NCBI RefSeq assembly: GCF_024320865.1
Contig: NZ_JANDBD010000005.1
Coordinates: 62,001 to 126,000, forward strand
From: Mycolicibacterium arenosum
GTDB lineage: Bacteria; Actinomycetota; Actinomycetes; Mycobacteriales; Mycobacteriaceae
DNA: 64,000 nucleotides
Direction of reading: 5' to 3'
The position numbers were made by a program, and so were the translations under genes. The notes under the pieces are model-generated. The model was given only the letters and a program-made list of their open reading frames with translations, had not been told where the DNA came from and did not search any database. Positions 50,482-59,865 of the stretch are shown one piece after another (within the stretch, counting starts at the first letter, position 1; every line of letters starts with the position of its first letter).

Positions 50482-51774
50482 GTGAACAAGGACGACATGA
50501 TCCTGATCAGCGTCGACGATCACATCGTTGAACCGCCTGACATGTTCAAGAATCACCTGGCCAAGAAGTACATCGACGACGCACCGAGGCTCGTGCACAA
50601 CCCCGACGGGTCGGACACCTGGCAGTTCCGCGACATCGTCATCCCGAACGTCGCACTCAACGCGGTTGCCGGTCGGCCCAAGGAGGAGTACGGCCTGGAG
50701 CCGCAGGGTCTCGACGAGATCCGTAAGGGCTGCTACGACGTCGATGAGCGCGTCAAGGACATGAACGCCGGCGGCATCCTCGGCTCGATGTGCTTCCCGA
50801 GCTTCCCCGGTTTCGCGGGCCGCCTGTTCGCCACCGAGGATCCGGAGTTCTCGCTGGCGCTCGTGCAGGCCTACAACGACTGGCACGTCGAGGAGTGGTG
50901 CGGCGCCTACCCGGCCCGCTTCATCCCGATGACGCTGCCGGTGATCTGGGACGCCGAGGCCTGCGCCAAGGAGATCCGCCGCAACGCCAAGCGCGGCGTG
51001 CACTCGCTGACGTTCAGCGAGAACCCGGCCGCGATGGGTTACCCGTCGTTCCACGACGACTACTGGGATCCGGTCTGGCAGGCCCTGGTGGACACCGACA
51101 CCGTGCTCAACGTGCACATCGGGTCGTCGGGCCGGCTGGCGATCACCGCGGCCGACGCCCCCATGGACGTGATGATCACGCTGCAGCCGATGAACATCGT
51201 GCAGGCTGCCGCGGATCTGCTGTGGTCCAAGCCGATCAAGAAGTACAAGGATCTGAAGATCGCGCTGTCCGAGGGCGGCACCGGTTGGATCCCGTACTTC
51301 CTCGATCGCGCGGATCGCACCTACGAGATGCACTCGACGTGGACCGGTCAGGACTTCGGCAAGCAGAAGCCCAGCGAGGTGTTCCGCGATCACTTCCTGA
51401 CGTGCTTCATCTCCGACCCGGTCGGGGTCGAACTGCGCAATCAGATCGGCATCGACAACATCTGCTGGGAAGCGGACTACCCGCACAGCGACTCGATGTG
51501 GCCGAGCGCACCGGAGCAACTCGACGAGGTGCTCAGGGCGAACAACGTGCCGGACGACGAGATCAACAAGATGACCTACGAGAACGCGATGCGCTGGTAC
51601 CACTGGGACCCGTTCACGCACATCTCCAAGGAGCAGGCGACGATCGGCGCGCTGCGCAAGTCCGCCGAGGGTCACGACGTCTCGATCCAGGCGCTGTCCA
51701 AGCACGACCACGGGGGCGCCAGCTTCCAGGACTTCGCCGCCAACGCCAAGGAATTGACCGGCAACAAGGACTGA
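50482..51774 (+). CDS. Amidohydrolase family 2 (ACMSD-like) protein
   Basis: A 430-residue amidohydrolase-2 protein. ISVDDHIVEPPDMF is the start motif, NVHIGSSG and WEADYPHSDS contain later metal-region residues. It is a paralogue of 23016. GTG 50482 with AGGAAAGGA gives the start; the frame extends to 50452. It is divergent from the Rieske operon and followed by a hairpin. It probably decarboxylates or hydrolyses a ring-fission acid. Confidence 0.88.
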   Translation: MNKDDMILISVDDHIVEPPDMFKNHLAKKYIDDAPRLVHNPDGSDTWQFRDIVIPNVALNAVAGRPKEEYGLEPQGLDEIRKGCYDVDERVKDMNAGGILGSMCFPSFPGFAGRLFATEDPEFSLALVQAYNDWHVEEWCGAYPARFIPMTLPVIWDAEACAKEIRRNAKRGVHSLTFSENPAAMGYPSFHDDYWDPVWQALVDTDTVLNVHIGSSGRLAITAADAPMDVMITLQPMNIVQAAADLLWSKPIKKYKDLKIALSEGGTGWIPYFLDRADRTYEMHSTWTGQDFGKQKPSEVFRDHFLTCFISDPVGVELRNQIGIDNICWEADYPHSDSMWPSAPEQLDEVLRANNVPDDEINKMTYENAMRWYHWDPFTHISKEQATIGALRKSAEGHDVSIQALSKHDHGGASFQDFAANAKELTGNKD

Positions 51775-51801
51775 ACGGTCTAGCCGGTCGCAAGCTGACG
51801 G

Positions 51802-51836
51802 CGCGCCGGTGCGGATTGAGCGTTCGCACCGGCGCG
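51802..51836 (+). terminator. GC-rich hairpin after the amidohydrolase
   Basis: Perfect 12-bp stem 51802-51813 / 51825-51836 with an 11-nt loop in the 99-bp gap before the next rightward operon. No T-run follows, as is common in mycobacteria. Probably separates the amidohydrolase from the beta-oxidation operon. Confidence 0.55.
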
Positions 51837-51873
51837 TTCGACTGTGCGCCAACGATTAAGGGAGAAGGAATTT

Positions 51874-53061
51874 GTGGCCTCGACTCCGAATGGAATGAGT
51901 TTCGAGCTCACCGAGGATCAGGAACTGATCCGCAAGTCCGTCGCCGAACTGGCGGGCAGGTTCGACGACCACTACTGGATGGAGAAGGACCAGAACCACG
52001 AGTTCCCGCAGGAGTTCTACGACGCGATAGCGAGCGGTGGCTGGCTGGGGATGACGATCCCCGAGGAGTACGGCGGCCACGGTCTCGGCATCACCGAGGC
52101 GACGATCCTGGCCGAGGAGGTGGCTCGGTCGGGTGGCGGGATGAACGCCGCCAGCGCGATTCACATGTCGATCTTCGGAATGCAGCCGGTGGTGGTGTAC
52201 GGCTCGGACGAGATGAAGGCCGAGACCCTGCCGCGCATCGTCAACGGTGACCTGCACGTCTGCTTCGGTGTCACCGAACCGGTTGCGGGACTGGACACCT
52301 CGCGCATCACGACGTTCGCCAAGCGGGACGGCGGCGACTACGTGGTGAACGGTCGCAAGGTCTGGATCTCCAAGGCGTTGGAGTCCGAGAAGATCCTGCT
52401 GCTGACGCGCACGACACCCCGCGAGGATTCGGCGAGGCCGACGGACGGCCTGTCGCTGTTCCTGACCGACCTCGACCGCGACCACGTCGACATCCGGCCG
52501 ATCAGGAAGATGGGCCGCAACGCCGTCAGCTCCAACGAGCTCTTCATCGACGACCTGCGGATCCCCGCCGAGCACCGAATCGGCGACGAGGGCAAGGGTT
52601 TCAGCTACATCCTGCACGGGCTGAACCCCGAGCGGATGTTGATCGCGGCCGAGGCGCTGGGCATCGGACGGGTGGCGCTGGACCGGGCCGTCAAGTACGC
52701 CAACGAGCGGGTGGTCTTCGACCGGCCGATCGGCATGAACCAGGGCATCCAGTTCCCGCTCGCCGACTCGCTGGCCCGCCTGGACGCCGCGGAGTTGATC
52801 CTGCGCAAGGCCACCTGGCTCTACGACAACGGCAAGCCGTGCGGTCGGGAGGCGAACATGTCCAAATACCTGTGTGCGGACGCGGGATTCGACGCCGCCG
52901 ATCGCGCCCTGCAGACGCACGGCGGAATGGGCTACTCGGAGGAGTACAACATCTCCCGGTTCTTCCGTGAGTCCCGGCTCATGAAGATCGCGCCGGTGAG
53001 CCAGGAGATGATTCTGAACTTCCTGGGCGCCAACGTTCTCGGCCTGCCCAAGAGCTACTGA
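51874..53061 (+). CDS. Acyl-CoA dehydrogenase
   Basis: A 395-residue ACAD. FGVTEPVAGLDTSRI binds flavin, NPERMLIAAEALG holds the candidate catalytic Glu, and THGGMGYSEEYNISRFFRESR is the C-terminal flavin contact. GTG 51874 is preceded by GGGAGAAGGA. It leads a six-gene rightward operon (ACAD, SDR, CoA-transferase, crotonase, thiolase, ACAD) that carries a full beta-oxidation set. Confidence 0.93.
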   Translation: MASTPNGMSFELTEDQELIRKSVAELAGRFDDHYWMEKDQNHEFPQEFYDAIASGGWLGMTIPEEYGGHGLGITEATILAEEVARSGGGMNAASAIHMSIFGMQPVVVYGSDEMKAETLPRIVNGDLHVCFGVTEPVAGLDTSRITTFAKRDGGDYVVNGRKVWISKALESEKILLLTRTTPREDSARPTDGLSLFLTDLDRDHVDIRPIRKMGRNAVSSNELFIDDLRIPAEHRIGDEGKGFSYILHGLNPERMLIAAEALGIGRVALDRAVKYANERVVFDRPIGMNQGIQFPLADSLARLDAAELILRKATWLYDNGKPCGREANMSKYLCADAGFDAADRALQTHGGMGYSEEYNISRFFRESRLMKIAPVSQEMILNFLGANVLGLPKSY

Positions 53062-53078
53062 GAGGCGAAGCGTTCACG

Positions 53079-53840
53079 ATGGGGTACTTCGATCTGACGG
53101 GCCGCGCCGCGCTGGTTACGGGCGCTGGCGCCGGCGGCGGAATCGGTGCAGCCGTGGCCGCCGCTCTCGCCGACGCGGGTGCCGCGGTGCTGGTCACCGA
53201 CATCAACCCGGATGCCGCCGCCGCGGTGGCCGAACGGATTCGGGCGGCGGGCGGCAAGGCCGACTCCTGCGCGCTGGACGTCGGCGACCGGGCCGCCGCC
53301 GATGCCGCCGCCGAACAGGCGGCCGGACTCGGCGGGGGAGCGCTGCACATCCTGGTCAACAACGCCGGCGTGACGGCGCCCGCGATGTTCCCGAAGCTCA
53401 CCGACGAGACGTTCCGTCTGACGTTCGACATCCACGTCATGGGCACCTTCCACTGCACGCAGGCGGCGCTACCGTACATCCCGACCGACGGCACCGGCCG
53501 GGTCATCAACGTCACCTCGGCGGCCGGTCTCACCGGCACGCTCGGGCAGGTCAACTACTCGGCGGCCAAGGCGGGTCTCATCGGTTTCACGAAATCCCTT
53601 GCTCGCGAACTGGCTTCGAAGAACATCATGGTAAACGCGCTGGCTCCGCTCGCGGCGACGCCGATGACGGAGACCATCCGCACCAACGAAAAGTTCGCCG
53701 CCAACATGATGAACCGCATCCCACTGAAGCGGTGGGCGGGGCCGGAGGAGGTCGCGGGGGCGTTCGTGTTCATGGCGTCGGACGCCGCGTCGTACATCAC
53801 GGGACAGGTGCTGCCGGTCGACGGCGGGATGGTCATGTGA
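53079..53840 (+). CDS. Short-chain dehydrogenase/reductase
   Basis: A 253-residue SDR with GAGAGGGIG, NNAG, Ser in NVTSAAG and YSAAK in normal positions, and the VDGG C-terminus. It lies 17 bp after the ACAD and overlaps the CoA-transferase by GTGA. It probably oxidises a 3-hydroxyacyl-CoA made by the crotonase in the same operon. Confidence 0.88.
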   Translation: MGYFDLTGRAALVTGAGAGGGIGAAVAAALADAGAAVLVTDINPDAAAAVAERIRAAGGKADSCALDVGDRAAADAAAEQAAGLGGGALHILVNNAGVTAPAMFPKLTDETFRLTFDIHVMGTFHCTQAALPYIPTDGTGRVINVTSAAGLTGTLGQVNYSAAKAGLIGFTKSLARELASKNIMVNALAPLAATPMTETIRTNEKFAANMMNRIPLKRWAGPEEVAGAFVFMASDAASYITGQVLPVDGGMVM

Positions 53841-55045
53841 CCCGGTCTGCGCCGTTGGCGGGGATCACGGTGGTCGCGATGGAGCAGGCCGTCGCGGCAC
53901 CGATGTGCACGCGAGTGCTCGCCGACTTCGGTGCTCGGATCATCAAGGTGGAGAATCCGAAGGGCGGCGATTTCGCCCGCGATTACGACGACGTCGTCAA
54001 CGGCCCCGGTGGACTCGCCGCGCATTTCGTGTGGTGCAACCGCGGCAAGGAATCCGTCACACTCAACACCAAATCACCTGCCGGAATGGACATCCTGCAT
54101 CGCCTGCTGGATCGGGCCGATGCGTTCGTCTCCAATCTCGCGCCCGGCGCCACGGGTCGGCTGGGCATCGCGGCGGCCGATCTCGCCGAACGGCATCCGA
54201 ACGTCATCCCCGTTGAGATCGACGGTTACGGGCCGGGCGGACCGATCTCGCACAAGCGCGCGTACGACCTTCTGGTGCAGGCGGAGTCGGGATCCTGCGC
54301 CGTCACCGGGTACCCCGGTATGCCCGCCAAGCCCGGCCCGGCGATGGCCGATTTCACCACCGGTCTCTACGCGGCGATCTCGATCCTGGCCCTTCTCGTC
54401 GGGCGGGCCGAGCGGCCGTTCGACGGCGCGGCGCCCCACGTCGAATTGAGCCTGTTCGACGTCATGACCGACGTCATGGGCTACGCGCTGACCTACACCC
54501 AGCACTCGGGCATCGATCAGCAGCCGCTCGGCGTCGGCTCGCCGGCCGTGGCACCGTACGGCGCGTTCCCGACCCGCGACGGCCAGACCGTGGTGCTCGG
54601 CACCACCAACGACCGCGAGTGGCAGCGGGTCGCCCGCGAGATCATCGACCGCCCGGATCTGGCCGACGATCCGCGCTTCGCCACCAACAGCGACCGGTGC
54701 GCGCATCGGGAGGTGCTGGAGGAGGCCATCGGATCATGGTGTGCGCAGCACGATCTCGCCGATATTCAGACCATCGCCGACGCCGCGGGAATCGGCAACT
54801 CGCGGTACAACCTGCCGAGCGAGGTGGTCGCACACCCTCAGCTGACGGCGCGGGATCGCTGGCGCACCGTCGGTACCCCCAAGGGTGACATCCGCGCCCT
54901 GCGCCCGCCGCCGGTGATCAGCGGCTTCGAGCAGCCGATGGGTGCGGTACCCGGTCTCGGGGAGCACACCGACGCGGTGCTCACCGAACTGGGTTTCTCG
55001 GCAGCCAACGTGGCGCAACTGCGGGCAGACGGTGTGATCGCGTGA
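53837..55045 (+). CDS. CaiB/BaiF (family III) CoA-transferase
   Basis: A 402-residue single-domain family III CoA-transferase. The N-terminal Rossmann-like segment is EQAVAAPMCTRVLADFGARIIKVENP and the catalytic Asp is in PAMADFTTGLYA near residue 171. It activates a carboxylate to its CoA thioester. GTG 53837 overlaps the SDR; the longer frame to 53732 lies in that gene. It overlaps the crotonase by GTGA. Confidence 0.91.
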   Translation: MTRSAPLAGITVVAMEQAVAAPMCTRVLADFGARIIKVENPKGGDFARDYDDVVNGPGGLAAHFVWCNRGKESVTLNTKSPAGMDILHRLLDRADAFVSNLAPGATGRLGIAAADLAERHPNVIPVEIDGYGPGGPISHKRAYDLLVQAESGSCAVTGYPGMPAKPGPAMADFTTGLYAAISILALLVGRAERPFDGAAPHVELSLFDVMTDVMGYALTYTQHSGIDQQPLGVGSPAVAPYGAFPTRDGQTVVLGTTNDREWQRVAREIIDRPDLADDPRFATNSDRCAHREVLEEAIGSWCAQHDLADIQTIADAAGIGNSRYNLPSEVVAHPQLTARDRWRTVGTPKGDIRALRPPPVISGFEQPMGAVPGLGEHTDAVLTELGFSAANVAQLRADGVIA

Positions 55046-55845
55046 GCGACGTCCTGCTGACCGGGGACCGCAACGGAGTGCGGACGCTGACGCTGAACCG
55101 GCCGGAGCGCAGGAACGCGCTCGACGCGCAGCTGTGGGTCGAGCTGGCGGATGCACTGCGGACGGCGAAACGGGACCGCGAGTTGCGGGCGCTGGTGCTC
55201 ACCGGGGCGGGCGGCGCGTTCTGTTCGGGAGCCGACATCGGCACCGGCGAGGAGATCCACCCCCGGTACAAGCTCGACCGGCTGACCGACGTCGCACTGG
55301 CGCTGCACGAACTCGCCGTGCCGACCGTTGCGAAGGTCACCGGCATCGCCGTCGGCGCGGGCTGGAACCTGGCCTTGGGTTGCGACCTCGTGGTCGCGAC
55401 GCCGGAGTCGCGGTTCTGCCAGATCTTCTCCAAGCGCGGGCTGTCGGTCGACCTCGGCGGGTCGTGGCTGCTGCCGAAGTTGGTCGGCTTACAACAGGCC
55501 AAGCGGCTGGTCCTGCTCGCCGACATGATCGAGGCCGACGAGGCGCACCGACTGGGTCTGGTCACGTGGGTCAAGGCGGCCGACGAGATCGATGCGTTCG
55601 TCGACGAGTTGAGCGGTCGGCTGGCGGCGGGTCCGCCGTTCGCGCTGGCGCAGAGCAAGGCGCTGCTGAACGACGGCGCGAATTCCACGCTGCGCGAGGC
55701 GCTCGCCAACGAAGCCCGCGCGCAGCCGGGCAATTTCGCCACGGCAGACTCGAGAGAGGCGTACGCCGCGTTCGCGGCCAAGCGCGACGCGGAGTTCAGC
55801 GGGTCGTGGGCCCTGTATGCCGCCGAATCGGAGGAGGAGAGGTAA
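55042..55845 (+). CDS. Enoyl-CoA hydratase/isomerase
   Basis: A 267-residue crotonase. FCSGADIG and VTGIAVGAGWNLALGCDL form the oxyanion hole, and LSVDLGGSWLLPKLVG includes a catalytic-region acid. It is flanked by CoA-transferase and thiolase genes with 1-4 bp overlaps, so it is translationally coupled. It hydrates or isomerises the enoyl-CoA of this beta-oxidation operon. Confidence 0.92.
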   Translation: MSDVLLTGDRNGVRTLTLNRPERRNALDAQLWVELADALRTAKRDRELRALVLTGAGGAFCSGADIGTGEEIHPRYKLDRLTDVALALHELAVPTVAKVTGIAVGAGWNLALGCDLVVATPESRFCQIFSKRGLSVDLGGSWLLPKLVGLQQAKRLVLLADMIEADEAHRLGLVTWVKAADEIDAFVDELSGRLAAGPPFALAQSKALLNDGANSTLREALANEARAQPGNFATADSREAYAAFAAKRDAEFSGSWALYAAESEEER

Positions 55846-56990
55846 TGCGGGAGACCGTGATCGTCGGGGCGGTGCGCACGCCCGTCGGTAAGCGCAACGG
55901 CGGGCTGTCCGAACAGCACGCGGCCGACCTGTCCGCGCTGGTGCTCAACGAACTCGTCGAGCGCACCGGCGTGGATCCGGAGATCATCGACGACGTCGTG
56001 TGGGGCTGCGTATCGCAGGTCGGCGATCAGTCGAGCAACATCGGCCGTTACTCGGTGCTGGCGGCGGGCTGGCCCGAGCACATTCCCGGCACCACGGTGA
56101 ACCGCGCGTGCGGGTCGAGCCAGCAGGCGCTCGACTTCGCAGTGCAGGCCGTGATGTCGGGCCAGCAGGACGTGGTGGTCGCCGGGGGTGTGGAGGTCAT
56201 GAGCCGGGTGCCGCTCGGCTCGGCGCGGGCGACGGGCCAGCCGTATGGGCCGAAAGCCCTTGCCCGGTATGACGGTTTCGCGTTCAACCAGGGTATCTCC
56301 GCCGAGCTGATCTCACAGAAGTGGAACCTCTCGCGCAGCCGATTGGACGAGTACTCGGCGCAGTCGCACGAGCGTGCCGCGATCGCTCAGGATGCGGGTG
56401 CCTTCATCGATCAGATCATGCCGGTGTTCACCGAGGGGGGTGTCGTCACCGACGACGAGGGCATCCGGCGGGGGACCACCGTCGAGAAGCTGGCCGGTCT
56501 CAAGCCCGCGTTCCAGGACGACGGCGTCATCCACGCGGGCAACTCGTCACAGATATCCGACGGTGCCGCAGCACTTCTGGTCACCACCTTGGAGAACGCG
56601 GTGAACCTCGGCCTGACGCCACTGGTCCGCTATCGCGCCGGCGCGGTGACGGGTGCCGATCCGATCCTGATGCTGACCGGTCCGATCCCGGCTACCGAGA
56701 AGGTGCTGCACAAGTCCGGCGTCGGTATCGAGGAGATCGGCGTGTTCGAGGTCAACGAGGCGTTCGCCCCGGTTCCGCTGGCGTGGCTGGCCGACACCGG
56801 TGTCGACGAGGCGAAGCTCAACCCGTTGGGCGGCGCGATCTCGCTGGGGCATCCGCTCGGTGCGTCCGGCGCCGTACTGATGACCCGGATGATCCATCAC
56901 ATGCGGGACAACGGAATTCGGTACGGACTGCAGACGATGTGCGAGGGCGGCGGCACCGCCAACGCCACCATCGTCGAGCTGATGGCGTAG
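55845..56990 (+). CDS. Thiolase (acetyl-CoA acyltransferase)
   Basis: A 381-residue thiolase. Nucleophile Cys89 is in NRACGSSQQA, His in ISLGHPLGASG and the second Cys in MCEGGGTANA, all intact. ATG 55845 overlaps the crotonase stop by one base (TAATG) and follows GGAGGAGAGG. It performs the thiolytic step of this operon, unlike the degenerate homologue at 5470. Confidence 0.94.
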   Translation: MRETVIVGAVRTPVGKRNGGLSEQHAADLSALVLNELVERTGVDPEIIDDVVWGCVSQVGDQSSNIGRYSVLAAGWPEHIPGTTVNRACGSSQQALDFAVQAVMSGQQDVVVAGGVEVMSRVPLGSARATGQPYGPKALARYDGFAFNQGISAELISQKWNLSRSRLDEYSAQSHERAAIAQDAGAFIDQIMPVFTEGGVVTDDEGIRRGTTVEKLAGLKPAFQDDGVIHAGNSSQISDGAAALLVTTLENAVNLGLTPLVRYRAGAVTGADPILMLTGPIPATEKVLHKSGVGIEEIGVFEVNEAFAPVPLAWLADTGVDEAKLNPLGGAISLGHPLGASGAVLMTRMIHHMRDNGIRYGLQTMCEGGGTANATIVELMA

Positions 56991-56998
56991 GAGATCTC

Positions 56999-58147
56999 TT
57001 GCAGCGCAACCTTTTCACCGAGGATCACGAGGCATTCCGTGAGCTCGCACGCGAGTTCGTCGAGAAGGAGGTGGTGCCGCACTATCCCGACTGGGAGAAG
57101 GGCGGTCGGATGCCCCGCGAGGTCTTCGAGCAGATGGGTTCGCTCGGCATGCTCGGCATGGCGATCCCGGAGGAGTACGGCGGCGGAGGGGAGCCCGACT
57201 ACCGCTACAACGTGGTACTGCAGGAGGAGGCGGCGAAGGCGCTCGTCACCCTGTCGACGGTGCGCACCCAGCTCGAAGTGATCCTGCCGTACTTCCTGCA
57301 CTACGCGAATGACGAGCAGCGCCAGCGCTGGTTCCCCGGCCTGGCCGCAGGCACCCTGCTGACGGCCGTCGCGATGACGGAGCCCGGCACGGGGTCGGAC
57401 CTGGCGGGGATGCGCACCACCGCTGTGCGCGACGGCGACGACTACATCGTCAACGGTGCGAAGACGTTCATCACCGGCGGCATGCAGGCCGACCTGGTGA
57501 TCACGGTGGCCCGCACGTCGACGGATCCCGACAACCGACGTCGCGGCCTGACGCTGCTGGTGGTCGAGGACGGCATGCCGGGCTTCACCCGCGGCCGCGA
57601 GCTGGAGAAGATGGGCTGCAAGGTGCAGGACACCGCGGAGCTGTCGTTCGTCGACGTGCGGGTGCCTGCGGCCAACGTGCTCGGCGAGGTCGACGAGGCG
57701 TTCGGCTATCTGGGCCACAACCTGCCGCAGGAGCGGCTGACGGTAGCGGTCGGATCGGTGGCGCAAGCGCGTTCCGCGATCCACGCCGCCATTGATTACA
57801 CCAAGGACCGCAAGGCTTTCGGCACGCCGGTGGCTTCGTTCCAGAACACGAAGTTCGAACTGGCGGCGTGTTCGACCGAGGTCGAGGCGGCGCAGGCGAT
57901 GCTCGACCGCGCGGTTCAGCTGCACGTCGACGGTGAACTGTCACCGGCCGACGCCGCGCGGACGAAGCTGTTCTGCACCGAGATGCAGCAGCGCGTCATC
58001 GATCGCTGCCTGCAGCTGTTCGGCGGATACGGCTACATGATGGAGTACCCGATCGCGCGTCTGTACACCGACGCCAGAGTCGCCCGCATCTACGCGGGCA
58101 CCAGTGAGGTCATGAAGGTGATGATCGCGAAGTCGTTGGGACTGTAG
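56999..58147 (+). CDS. Acyl-CoA dehydrogenase
   Basis: A 382-residue ACAD. MTEPGTGSDLAGM binds flavin, PQERLTVAVGS carries the candidate catalytic Glu, and IYAGTSEVMKVMIAKSLGL ends the protein; the Glu of the medium-chain IYEGTSE motif is Ala, consistent with an isovaleryl-type base. The TTG 56999 start is supported by GGAG at 5-7 nt. It is the last gene of the beta-oxidation operon. It ends 11 bp before the convergent PhzF gene. Confidence 0.92.
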   Translation: MQRNLFTEDHEAFRELAREFVEKEVVPHYPDWEKGGRMPREVFEQMGSLGMLGMAIPEEYGGGGEPDYRYNVVLQEEAAKALVTLSTVRTQLEVILPYFLHYANDEQRQRWFPGLAAGTLLTAVAMTEPGTGSDLAGMRTTAVRDGDDYIVNGAKTFITGGMQADLVITVARTSTDPDNRRRGLTLLVVEDGMPGFTRGRELEKMGCKVQDTAELSFVDVRVPAANVLGEVDEAFGYLGHNLPQERLTVAVGSVAQARSAIHAAIDYTKDRKAFGTPVASFQNTKFELAACSTEVEAAQAMLDRAVQLHVDGELSPADAARTKLFCTEMQQRVIDRCLQLFGGYGYMMEYPIARLYTDARVARIYAGTSEVMKVMIAKSLGL

Positions 58148-58158
58148 GGATTACGTGG

Positions 58159-59007
58159 TCAGAGCGTGATACGCCCGTCGATGTAGGCGGTCGCCGTCCC
58201 GGCCACCCATACCGCGCCCTGTGCGTCGGTGGATATCTCGATCGTTCCGGCGTGACCGATACGCGTGCCCTGAGAGACCCGATACGCCGACGGAGCCGCG
58301 CCTGTACTTATGAGCCATTGGGCGACCGAGGCGTTCATGCTGCCGCACACCGGGTCCTCGGGGGCGCCCATTCCCGGTGCGAACGTGCGCAGTTCGAAGT
58401 CGTGCTCGGAGCCGGCCGGGTACCGCCCGACGGCGCCGACCATGGCATCGGGGATCTGCGCGAGATCGGGTTCGAGCGCCAGGACCTCGTCGGCCGAGTG
58501 GAGCATGACCACCGCCCACCCTGGCCCGTTGTCGACCCACTGGTGTGCGACGACGTCATCGCGCGTGATGCCGAAAGCTCGCACGGTCGACTCGAGGTAC
58601 TGCTCGTCGAGCGGGCCCTCGCGTAGCAGTGGTGGGGCTTCGAAGGCGAGCGTGTCGCTGAGGATGCGTACCGACACCAGTCCGACCGCGCACTCCTGGA
58701 CCACGACGTCGTCGCGCCTCGGAGTCCCGCCGGCGTTGAGCCATGCTCGTGCCGATCCGAGGGTGGGGTGACCGGCGAAGGGAAGCTCGCCGCCGGGGGT
58801 GAATATCCGAACGCGATAGTCGGCGCCCGGATTCGAGGGCGGAAGCAGGAAGGTGGTCTCCGACAGGTTCGTCCAGCGGGCCAGTCGCTGCATGCGCTCG
58901 GCATCGAGATCGTCGGCGTCCACGACGACCGCGACCGGGTTGCCGAGATAGGGCGACCGACCGAAGACGTCGACCTGCGTGAAGGGGCGCGGACGGGGGG
59001 GAGTCAC
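58159..59007 (-). CDS. PhzF-family isomerase/epimerase-like protein
   Basis: A 282-residue PhzF-fold protein. FTQVDVFGRSPYLGNPVAVV starts the family and the catalytic Glu50 is in NLSETTFL; GHPTLGSA and DPVCGSMN are conserved family motifs. Members are isomerases or of unknown function in many genomes. GTG 59007 follows the Dabb stop by 4 bp. Not clearly part of the catabolic region. Confidence 0.88.
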   Translation of the reverse strand: MTPPRPRPFTQVDVFGRSPYLGNPVAVVVDADDLDAERMQRLARWTNLSETTFLLPPSNPGADYRVRIFTPGGELPFAGHPTLGSARAWLNAGGTPRRDDVVVQECAVGLVSVRILSDTLAFEAPPLLREGPLDEQYLESTVRAFGITRDDVVAHQWVDNGPGWAVVMLHSADEVLALEPDLAQIPDAMVGAVGRYPAGSEHDFELRTFAPGMGAPEDPVCGSMNASVAQWLISTGAAPSAYRVSQGTRIGHAGTIEISTDAQGAVWVAGTATAYIDGRITL

Positions 59008-59011
59008 GCGA

Positions 59012-59302
59012 TCAGCCCTCGAGCTGCACCACGGTTCTGGAATCCAGGTGCGGCGTGATCATCTCGCGGATGATCCGAAGGTGCTCCGGGTTGTCGCGGT
59101 ATGCGACGTAGGAGTCGCGGTCGTTGAATACCCCGACCACCGCGAAATCGAAGCTGCCCGGCGACATGCCGATGTCCGGTCCGCAGGTGTATGACTGCAC
59201 GCCGTCGGCCGTGCCGACGACGGCGTGCAGTGCCTCGGCGACGGGAACGGCGTCGAAGCTCTCGTCGCTCCACTTGAACGTGACGATGTGGGTGAACGGC
59301 AT
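59012..59302 (-). CDS. Dabb-domain (stress-responsive alpha/beta barrel) protein
   Basis: A 96-residue single Dabb domain. MPFTHIVTFKWSDESFD and SFDFAVVGVFNDRDSYVAYRDNPEH are typical of this ferredoxin-like dimer fold. Function not known. ATG 59302 is only 14 bp from the divergent SnoaL start; an open frame to 59530 lies antisense to that gene. Co-transcribed with the PhzF gene. Confidence 0.86.
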   Translation of the reverse strand: MPFTHIVTFKWSDESFDAVPVAEALHAVVGTADGVQSYTCGPDIGMSPGSFDFAVVGVFNDRDSYVAYRDNPEHLRIIREMITPHLDSRTVVQLEG

Positions 59303-59316
59303 TCCGATACCTTGGC

Positions 59317-59862
59317 ATGATGTCCTCGTTGTCACCAGACCCGGTCCTGCAGGAGATGCTCGACGAGCACGCGCTGCGCAAGCTCGTTCACCTGTACTGC
59401 CGAGCGGTGGACCGCGGCGACCTCGAGACGCTGCGCGACCTCTACCACCAGGACGCCGAGGACCAGCACGGCGCCTTCTCGTCGGGTTCGGTCGACGCCT
59501 TCCTGCACAGGCTCGCCGCATCCCGGCCACACCTGCGGTCGACGCAGCACCACGTCACCACCACGAACTTCGCGATCAGCGACGACGTCGCGGAGGGTGA
59601 GATCTACAGCATCGCCACCCACACCTTCGCCGACAAACGCGGCGAGACCGAGGTCATCGTCGGCGGACGGTATCTCGACAAGTACGAGAAGCGTCACGGC
59701 ACATGGAAGTTCCTCGAGCGCTCCATCGTCACCGACTGGGCCCACGTGCACGACCCGTCGTCGGTGGACCTGAGCCATCCGATCGTCCGGGATTCGCCGA
59801 AGGGAACCCTCGGGCCGGATGATCCGTCGTATCGGTTCTTTGCGCTGCTGGGGCGGAACTGA
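59317..59862 (+). CDS. SnoaL-like (NTF2-fold) protein
   Basis: A 181-residue NTF2-fold protein. LHLYCRAVDRGDLETLRDLYHQDAE-like start (LVHLYCRAVDRGDLE) and YLDKYEKRHGTWKFLERS are characteristic of the SnoaL_4 type that includes aromatic ring dehydratases. It is divergent from the Dabb gene with 14 bp between start codons and lies 3 bp before the cyclase gene. Specific activity unknown. Confidence 0.86.
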   Translation: MMSSLSPDPVLQEMLDEHALRKLVHLYCRAVDRGDLETLRDLYHQDAEDQHGAFSSGSVDAFLHRLAASRPHLRSTQHHVTTTNFAISDDVAEGEIYSIATHTFADKRGETEVIVGGRYLDKYEKRHGTWKFLERSIVTDWAHVHDPSSVDLSHPIVRDSPKGTLGPDDPSYRFFALLGRN

Positions 59863-59865
59863 CGG

